Assembly: GCA_024643595.1 (NCBI GenBank)
Contig: JAHEMS010000097.1
Location: 1-9,985, forward strand
Origin: Bacteroidota bacterium
Lineage (GTDB): Bacteria; Bacteroidota; Bacteroidia; Cytophagales; Cyclobacteriaceae
DNA length: 9,985 bases
Direction: 5' to 3'
The number at the start of each line of letters is the position of its first letter. Within the stretch, counting starts at the first letter, position 1. The notes under the pieces were generated by a model, which was given only the letters and a program-made list of their open reading frames with translations, made no database searches and had not been told where the DNA came from. The position numbers and the translations under genes were made by a program. Of the stretch, positions 4,597-9,985 are shown piece after piece.

Positions 4597-6189
4597 ATGA
4601 ATTACTTAGCAATACTCAAAGAAATGACTCCTTTGATAATAATGGCATCCCCCCTGACATTATTATTAACGTCGTTTGTCTCGTGGTTTCAGCCAGGCTT
4701 AAGACCGAGTATACTAAAAAGAATCGCCGCGATATCCGCTCTGATAAGCATACTTTTAGCGGCAATTTGCAGTTTTCTGGTGACCCGCTATGGGTTATTA
4801 GAATCACCTCTTTTGGGTATCGGTGGAATAGGGTTTAGCCTCCGTTTAGATTCTCTAAGTATGCTGATCTTCTCGATGATATCCATAATTGGATTTGTTG
4901 TGATTAAATTCAGTAATAATTATCTCGATGGCGATGCCAATCAAGGTAGATTTATTGGTAGACTGGCGGCAACTCTTGCATCCGTTCAACTGTTGGTTCT
5001 ATCCGGAAATTTAGGACTCCTTTTAGTATCCTGGATATTCACCAGTATTTCTCTGCACCGACTGCTTGTTTTTTATTCCGACCGGCCTGGGGCGATTGTT
5101 GCAGCAAGAAAAAAATTTATTGTTGCCCGAATGGCTGATACTTGTCTGCTAATAGCATTTGGAATTCTGTTTTTCCAATTCGACACTGGCAACCTCGAAA
5201 CTATCTTTAGACAAATAAGCTCAGACCCAAATTCGGTCAATCTGGAAGTTGTAGCCATACTGATAACGTTCGCTGCCTTTTTGAAGTCAGCTCAGTTTCC
5301 AGCGCATGGGTGGCTAATTGAGGTGATGGAAACACCCACACCGGTTTCGGCACTGTTACATGCCGGATTATTGAATGCCGGACCATTTTTGCTAATCAGA
5401 ATGGCGCACCTCATGGAAGCAAGTACCTACGCTCCAGTATCAATTATTATAGTAGGTGGATTTACTGCTCTGCTTACATCCACCGCTTTTCTTACTCAAA
5501 CATCAATCAAAACATCGCTCGGCTACTCAAGCGTAGCCCACATGGGTTTCAGTTTATTAATGTGCGGTCTTGGCGCTTATTCGGTTGCGATGCTTCATCT
5601 GGTTGCTCATTCGTTCTACAAAGCACATGCTTTTCTATCATCCGGAAGTATCATAGATGTTATCAGAGCCTCAAAAATAAAGAGCACCAAAAGGACCGGG
5701 AGTATTATAAAGATCCTTACGAGCATCGTTCTTGCAATATTCCTTTTCACGACCATCGCTTTCGCGTGGGGTGTTGACCTAACAAAAGACATTTCCCTGT
5801 TATTTGTAGGTGGAGTTATCGCAATGGGCCTTGCTACCTTATTCGCAGCCGCTCTGGATACCACAGAAAGTAATGTGCTTGTGCTGTTCCGAACAGCGAT
5901 TCTGGCAGCCATTGTTTCAGTTTCATTCTTCACTCTCGAATCAGGTGCAAGTTACTTGCTGGAGTCGCAGTTACCCGAATCGGGCGGGATGAGTACTCTC
6001 GAGATAATCTTATTTTCTGTCATACTGATTGCATTTGGTGCAACCGTCATTATTCAAATAGCGGTGCCAGCTTTATCCACAAAGCCTTTTTATCGCAAGC
6101 TTGCTATACATTTAAGAAATGGATTTTATGCCAATGCCTTTTTCGACCGCATGATTAATGCGTTGAGCGTACAAGGCGAGAAAAAATAA
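4597..6189 (+). CDS. dabB: DabB, membrane subunit of the DAB inorganic-carbon uptake complex
   Basis: The 530-residue, highly hydrophobic protein belongs to the proton-conducting membrane-transporter family of NuoL and MrpA. Diagnostic features are Lys230 in LKSAQFPAHGW, the METPTPVSALLHAG loop and helix (244-257), Lys305 in QTSIKTSLGYSSVAHMG, and HLVAHSFYKAHAFLSSG (334-350), where complex I and Mrp subunits have H---HAFFKA-LFLS-G. WIFTSISLHRLLVFY followed by SDRPG (146-164) is DabB-like. The helix that carries a conserved Glu in NuoL has Ile147 here; I believe DabB proteins generally lack that Glu. In the established model DabB passes cations down the gradient across the inner membrane and energises DabA. 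The gene directly precedes dabA with a 32-base gap. A NuoL or Mrp role is unlikely because no other Nuo or Mrp genes are present and the next gene is the partner DabA. Confidence 0.93.
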   Translation: MNYLAILKEMTPLIIMASPLTLLLTSFVSWFQPGLRPSILKRIAAISALISILLAAICSFLVTRYGLLESPLLGIGGIGFSLRLDSLSMLIFSMISIIGFVVIKFSNNYLDGDANQGRFIGRLAATLASVQLLVLSGNLGLLLVSWIFTSISLHRLLVFYSDRPGAIVAARKKFIVARMADTCLLIAFGILFFQFDTGNLETIFRQISSDPNSVNLEVVAILITFAAFLKSAQFPAHGWLIEVMETPTPVSALLHAGLLNAGPFLLIRMAHLMEASTYAPVSIIIVGGFTALLTSTAFLTQTSIKTSLGYSSVAHMGFSLLMCGLGAYSVAMLHLVAHSFYKAHAFLSSGSIIDVIRASKIKSTKRTGSIIKILTSIVLAIFLFTTIAFAWGVDLTKDISLLFVGGVIAMGLATLFAAALDTTESNVLVLFRTAILAAIVSVSFFTLESGASYLLESQLPESGGMSTLEIILFSVILIAFGATVIIQIAVPALSTKPFYRKLAIHLRNGFYANAFFDRMINALSVQGEKK

Positions 6190-6221
6190 CATCTGAAAAA
6201 AAACTAAAAGCAAAACAAAAA

Positions 6222-8726
6222 ATGATTGAATCTAATCTTGCCGAAGTAACACAAACTCAAAGCAAAGCTTATAAGAAGCAAGAACCATTTGCTACAAAAT
6301 TGAAAAGAGCAGCTAAGAAAATTGCTCCTGTCTGGCCACTTGAAAATTTTGTTGCAGTTAATCCATACCTGGGCCTTACCCATAAAAGTTTTGAAAATGT
6401 AGCTAATAATTTGGCTGCAGCCGGGGGCATTCAAATGACACTACCTGCATCATTCTACTTAAATAAAATAAAGAAAGGTAAATTGAAAGTTGAACATATA
6501 GCGGCCGTTTTAAAGAAAAGACAGAAGAATGTAGATGCCTGGCAGTGGATAATCGATATCGAGAACTATGGTAAAAAGGTTGATAGCCTGGAAACGATCT
6601 CGACATTAGTTGATGTAGCGAGCAAGGTTACAGGCAAAGATTGGAACCGTTTTATGATTGCGAGAATTTCGAATTTTGCAGCTTCCTATTTTGATAGCGG
6701 ACAGGCGAGTTGGATTGCTGCCAATCAGGAGCTGGGGATATTTGCAGCTTGGAAAGAGGAGGCTTCGATTGATTTGACCCCTGGAATTGCAGGTTTAAAG
6801 AAATTTAGAAAAAATGTACTAGTTCTTCCTGACGATCCCATTCAAGCTGCAGAGTTTGCCATAAAAAAGTTGAGAGTATCCGAAGCCGGAATTGACATTT
6901 ACTTACACCGATTACTAATGATAGTTGGTGGATGGTCTGCCTATGCCTCCCGACTGGATTGGGACAGTGAGTTGTATGGGAACAAAGACGGTAAACTAAT
7001 TGAATTCCTAAGTGTGCTTCTTTGCTGGGAGGCATGCTTGTTGGAAAGCATTGAGCATCATCAGCTTGAGCACGAGTGGAATAAGGCACTTACCAAACTC
7101 TCCGTAATAAATATTCAGGATGAGTTGAACAAGCAGCTTACCCAGAAGCTTGTCCTGCAAGAGGCTTTTGATCTGGCGATGCAGCAAAGCATCATCTGCA
7201 AATTTCAAGGACACTCAAGTGTATCTCCAAAAGGGAAATCAGAACCCACTGCACAGGCAATTTTTTGTATTGATGTACGCTCGGAGGTGTTTCGTAGAAA
7301 CCTGGAAAAAGTTGATCCCACAATTGCAACGCTCGGTTTTGCTGGATTCTTCGCATTCCCAATAAAGTATATTCCATTGGGAAATAATCATGGCGAATCT
7401 CAATGTCCTGTATTATTAAAAACAGGGCCAACCATATTGGAAGAATTGCCAAACAAAAAGAATAACGCACAAGCATTGAACCGAAGAATACTCAGTCAAC
7501 AACTTCAGCAAATTTGGAAGTCGTTCAAGTCTGGAGCCGTAACTTGTTTCAGTTTCGTAAGCCCAATTGGTTTATCATACCTTCCAAAACTTATTACAGA
7601 CAGTTTCGGACTTACTCGTCCTGTTCCACATCCTGATCAGGTAGGCTTGAAGACTAAATACGCAAAAATGAAAAGCATAAGTCTCGAGACCAAAGATCAC
7701 AATGATGAGACAACAGGAATTCCACTGGATCAGCAGATCCAAATGGCTAAGAATGCGTTGAATGCCATGTCGCTCACTGATAACTTTGCAAGACTTGTTC
7801 TGATAGTTGGGCATGGCTCATCCATGGTAAATAACCCTCACGCCACGGGATATGATTGTGGTGCGTGCGGTGGCCATACCGGTGAAGCTAATGCCAAGGT
7901 AGCTGCTGCAGTTTTGAACAATGGAGAAGTTAGAGCGGGGCTTAAGAAGGAAAATATCTTCATACCTGTTGAAACTGTTTTCCTGGCATCTTTGCACAAC
8001 ACTACTACAGATGAAATTACCATCTATAATGAGAGCGACGTTCCCACGAAAAGAAAGAGCGAGCTACATCAACTTATTCAATCTTTAAAAATGGCTGGCC
8101 ACGCCTCAAGAGCAGAAAGAATTAAACGATTAAATACAAATGAATTTTCGAATGTTAATCGAGCTATTCTTAATCGCAGCAAAGATTGGTCGCAAACTCG
8201 CCCGGAATGGGGTCTAGCAACATGCTCAGCGTTTGTGGTTGCGCCACGGACGTTTACACAGGGAATTGACTTTGGCGGCAGTTCATTCTTGCACAGCTAT
8301 GACTGGAAAAAAGATCAGAACTTTTCTGTACTCGAACTGATCATGACAGCGCCAATGATAGTTACAAGTTGGATTAACCTTCAGTATTACGCATCGACCG
8401 TTGACAATCGGACGTATGGTTCTGGAAATAAAACACTGCACAATGTAACAGCCGGAGTGGGAGTTCTCGAAGGTTTCTCTGGTGATCTTAGAGTGGGTTT
8501 GCCCTGGCAGGCCGTTCATGATGGAGAAAATTTTCAACACGAACCAGTTAAACTTAATGTCATAATAAAGGCACCAATAGATGCCATGAATACGATCATG
8601 GAAAAACATAAATCGGTTAGAGACTTATGCGATAACAATTGGATTCACTTATTGGCAATGGATGATAATGGAAATATCTCACACCGATATTATGGCAATT
8701 TAAACTGGGAAGAAATTTTGAAATAA
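6222..8726 (+). CDS. dabA: DabA, zinc-dependent carbonic-anhydrase-like subunit (DUF2309/UPF0753)
   Basis: The protein has 834 residues and no membrane segment, typical of DabA. It pairs with DabB to hydrate CO2 to bicarbonate vectorially on the cytoplasmic side. The zinc site, shown by work on Halothiobacillus DabA to be Cys-Asp-His-Cys, is intact: Cys349 and Asp351 in FCIDVRSE, His531 in VGHGSS and Cys546 in GYDCGACGGHTGE. The spacings within each pair (2 and 15 residues) equal those in the characterised protein (C351/D353 and H524/C539). Other family signatures are PLENFVAVNPYLGLTHKSFE near the N-terminus, VFRRNLE after the first motif, RPEWGLATCSAFVVAPR, and DLRVGLPWQAVHDG near the C-terminus. 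The N-terminal 20 residues are polar and variable. The start at 6222 is the first ATG after the dabB stop. No intrinsic terminator follows the stop. Confidence 0.96.
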   Translation: MIESNLAEVTQTQSKAYKKQEPFATKLKRAAKKIAPVWPLENFVAVNPYLGLTHKSFENVANNLAAAGGIQMTLPASFYLNKIKKGKLKVEHIAAVLKKRQKNVDAWQWIIDIENYGKKVDSLETISTLVDVASKVTGKDWNRFMIARISNFAASYFDSGQASWIAANQELGIFAAWKEEASIDLTPGIAGLKKFRKNVLVLPDDPIQAAEFAIKKLRVSEAGIDIYLHRLLMIVGGWSAYASRLDWDSELYGNKDGKLIEFLSVLLCWEACLLESIEHHQLEHEWNKALTKLSVINIQDELNKQLTQKLVLQEAFDLAMQQSIICKFQGHSSVSPKGKSEPTAQAIFCIDVRSEVFRRNLEKVDPTIATLGFAGFFAFPIKYIPLGNNHGESQCPVLLKTGPTILEELPNKKNNAQALNRRILSQQLQQIWKSFKSGAVTCFSFVSPIGLSYLPKLITDSFGLTRPVPHPDQVGLKTKYAKMKSISLETKDHNDETTGIPLDQQIQMAKNALNAMSLTDNFARLVLIVGHGSSMVNNPHATGYDCGACGGHTGEANAKVAAAVLNNGEVRAGLKKENIFIPVETVFLASLHNTTTDEITIYNESDVPTKRKSELHQLIQSLKMAGHASRAERIKRLNTNEFSNVNRAILNRSKDWSQTRPEWGLATCSAFVVAPRTFTQGIDFGGSSFLHSYDWKKDQNFSVLELIMTAPMIVTSWINLQYYASTVDNRTYGSGNKTLHNVTAGVGVLEGFSGDLRVGLPWQAVHDGENFQHEPVKLNVIIKAPIDAMNTIMEKHKSVRDLCDNNWIHLLAMDDNGNISHRYYGNLNWEEILK

Positions 8727-8759
8727 TACCATAGGCAAATGAAGTACTTTAACTAGGCG

Positions 8760-9078
8760 ATAAATTTATTTTCTGGCAGGACCTGACAATTGCTACCCAA
8801 CATAAATAGGAGGAGATTATAAGCCCTCGCTTAGTTAATCGACCTAATGTATTACCTATTGTATCCGAAGAATTCGATGCGGATCAATTTGGAGTTTTCA
8901 CGGGTGAAATTAAAAGGAAAAGTTGATACGCTTTCTACCGCAAGCCTGAAATTCATGATGGCTATGGAAGAGCGCAGGTGTGATTCGGCCATATCAAGTG
9001 AAGGTTCGTTCGGTATTTATCCCAGCTATTATTTCATGCCATGAAGAGCTGATTACGTTGAAGGACAAAAATTGGTAC
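8760..9078 (+). pseudogene. Decayed DUF6671-family gene with a lost start, frameshifts and an internal stop
   Basis: Four frame segments join into one recognisable protein. NLFSGR (8763-8780, preceded by ATA where ATG is expected) shifts by a one-base loss near 8781 to LTIATQHK, a TAG at 8807-8809, then EEIISPRLVNRPNVLPIVSE and EFDADQFGVFTGEIKRK (to 8920). One extra A in the run 8918-8921 moves the frame to VDTLSTASLKFMMAMEERRC followed by DSAISSEGSFGIYPSYYFMP (to 9041). A small deletion then leads to EELITLKDKN (9043-9072). From memory, DUF6671 proteins read GR-L-IATKHGKE--IAP near the N-terminus, then FDTD-FGTFTGEI-R, SEGSFGPHP and P--EELL. Full-length members are more than twice as long and carry a C-terminal zinc-ribbon-like part, absent here. 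The lesions are at least five, so the gene is certainly dead. It lies in the same direction as dabA, 34 bases after it. Confidence 0.8.
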
Positions 9079-9154
9079 TGATCTCAACCGCATGCTTCAC
9101 TTTTACTTTATTAACCTATCGCCCAATTGCTTCGTTTCAACCTTGCATCAAAGT

Positions 9155-9811
9155 CTACTCAGTTATTTTATACCTAAACTCAAGCATGACCGAATCGGCA
9201 CCATTAGTTTTTATTCCACGAAGCTCTTGCCAATCTGTAAATGGAATAACTTCTGGTTTATAAGGAATGTCGAAGAGATACTCAGCCGTTTTAAATTCAT
9301 CCGAGTAAACGTAGAAGGATCTATCATCCTGGTTAAAAATAGCATTACTAGTTTCGTATAAATAAATGCTTGGTTCTTTTATCAGCTTTAACTTACTGTT
9401 TGAGCTACCAGTAGAAGCTCTAAATAACAATCTGGCGTTCTCTAATTTTGTAGCGGTTTTAATTTCAATGGTTAGCCGATGTGCTTGTTCTTCTATTGTT
9501 GACTCCTTTTGTTTACCCACATGAAATACTTCTACGAAGAATATGAAAGTTGGTAGCAGTAGTGGAATGAATGCAATACACTTTACCCACAACTGCGTAA
9601 CATTACTAAAGAAATAAATATTTATAAGGGTTAGAATAATAGCCAATAAAAAAAGAACCCCTAATCCGTACACAAAGGTTAAGCCTTTTTCTAATCCATT
9701 TCCAGCAGCATCGTTTCTTGTAAATTTTAAGTTCCCAAATAGCATGCAGGCACTTAAAAATAGAACAGTATACGATATAACACCAAGGATAATTATTTTA
9801 GTTGCTGTCAT
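9155..9811 (-). CDS. Membrane protein of unknown function with C-terminal soluble domain
   Basis: I start at the ATG at 9811-9809 (MTATKIIILGVISYTVLFLS), giving 218 residues. The same frame is open to an ATG at 9889, but those 26 extra residues fall on a spacer hairpin and include NCGCICNF, which looks non-coding. Three hydrophobic segments are visible: near the N-terminus (about 4-24), KGLTFVYGLGVLFLLAIILT, and VKCIAFIPLLLPTFIFFVEV. A soluble domain of about 120 residues follows. It is rich in polar and aromatic beta-like stretches (DDRSFYVYSDEF, AEYLFDIPYKPEVIPF, SVMLEFRYKITE). I recognise no family and see no catalytic motif. Topology suggests a small integral membrane protein with a sizeable domain on one side. 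It converges on the decayed gene at 8760-9078 and has no operon partner in view. Confidence 0.72.
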   Translation of the reverse strand: MTATKIIILGVISYTVLFLSACMLFGNLKFTRNDAAGNGLEKGLTFVYGLGVLFLLAIILTLINIYFFSNVTQLWVKCIAFIPLLLPTFIFFVEVFHVGKQKESTIEEQAHRLTIEIKTATKLENARLLFRASTGSSNSKLKLIKEPSIYLYETSNAIFNQDDRSFYVYSDEFKTAEYLFDIPYKPEVIPFTDWQELRGIKTNGADSVMLEFRYKITE

Positions 9812-9844
9812 GATAGTTACTAGCTTACCTATAAAATTACATAT

Positions 9845-9871
9845 ACACCCGCAATTTCTTAAACTCGGTGT
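9845..9871. repeat. ACACC/GGTGT inverted repeat upstream of the membrane-protein gene
   Basis: ACACC (9845-9849) and GGTGT (9867-9871) flank 17 bases. On the minus strand it reads GGCAACACC, a loop and GGTGTATATG. It is the third element with a CAACAC core in the spacers of this window, after 2023-2060 and 3193-3222. It lies 34 bases before the preferred start of the gene at 9811, which supports that start over the one at 9889. Confidence 0.35.
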
Positions 9872-9889
9872 TGCCTGCTGTGCATTCAT

Positions 9890-9985
9890 GGGTACTCAAA
9901 TCCAAAACTAAATTCAATTAATTTGTCATTCTTGAATTAGTACGCCGAAAATATTCTGCTTGACGATCTGAGTTGCATATCAAGA
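9890..9985. other. Right edge without a recognisable feature
   Basis: All three frames on both strands are short here, and I see no family signature, hairpin or promoter match. The AT-rich stretch at 9909-9929 would fit an intergenic region continuing beyond the window. Confidence 0.4.

Noticed and set aside
4533..4838. Plus-strand 101-codon frame across the start of dabB
   Set aside because: It overlaps the unknown small gene and dabB in another frame. dabB is supported by family motifs, so this is a shadow frame.
4597..6189. NADH dehydrogenase subunit L or an Mrp antiporter subunit
   Set aside because: The fold is shared, but no other Nuo or Mrp gene is present. The DabB-like ISLHRLLVFY stretch and the adjacent dabA decide for DabB.
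8727..8760. Intrinsic terminator after dabA
   Set aside because: AAGTACTTT is a short palindrome without a usable stem or U-tract. No other hairpin is visible before the decayed gene.
8847..9044. A 65-residue gene starting at the ATG at 8847
   Set aside because: Only the part after 8922 looks like protein, and the matching upstream part lies in another frame. It is a segment of the decayed DUF6671 gene, not a gene of its own.
9812..9889. N-terminal extension of the membrane protein to the ATG at 9889
   Set aside because: The 26 residues fall on the inverted repeat at 9845-9871 and show no relation to the membrane segment that follows at 9811.

Overview
The window looks like chromosomal DNA from a Bacteroidota species, probably of the Cytophagales type. 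This rests on the AT-rich sequence, the near absence of Shine-Dalgarno sequences before starts, a TAnnTTTG-type -7 box, and the family flavour of the proteins. No rRNA, tRNA, CRISPR array or intact insertion sequence is visible, and the genus is not determined.

Layout. From 1 to 4192 every credible gene is on the minus strand. In order along the plus coordinates these are: the 5' end of a secreted gamma-glutamyltransferase-like gene (1-112), a 47-codon orphan reading frame (185-328), a DUF2892 membrane protein (329-589), a broken short-chain dehydrogenase N-terminus (650-770), two VOC/glyoxalase-fold proteins (887-1234 and 1450-1812), an exported creatininase-family metallohydrolase (2086-3006) and a CbbR-like LysR regulator (3266-4192). 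From 4277 to 8726 three plus-strand genes form one operon divergent from the LysR gene: an unrecognised 103-residue protein, dabB and dabA. Between 8760 and 9078 lies a heavily mutated remnant of a DUF6671-type gene. An unrecognised minus-strand membrane protein (9155-9811) follows, and the last 96 bases hold nothing I can name.

How the genes work together. The clear system is the DAB inorganic-carbon uptake pair. DabB is a membrane cation-conducting subunit of the NuoL/MrpA type. DabA is a cytosolic, zinc-dependent, carbonic-anhydrase-like subunit that traps CO2 as bicarbonate in an energy-coupled, one-way manner. The divergent LysR protein resembles CbbR, and the 84-bp gap it shares with the operon holds a 7-bp inverted repeat that overlaps its own -7 box, so it probably controls both sides. 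No RuBisCO or carboxysome gene is in view, so bicarbonate supply for carboxylases of ordinary metabolism is the likeliest role (inference).

The flanks look like an accessory region under decay. There are two gene remnants with several separate lesions and a possible third. Imperfect hairpins recur in the spacers on the minus-strand side. The most interesting items are the unknown first gene of the DAB operon, its regulatory gap, and the two reconstructed pseudogenes.
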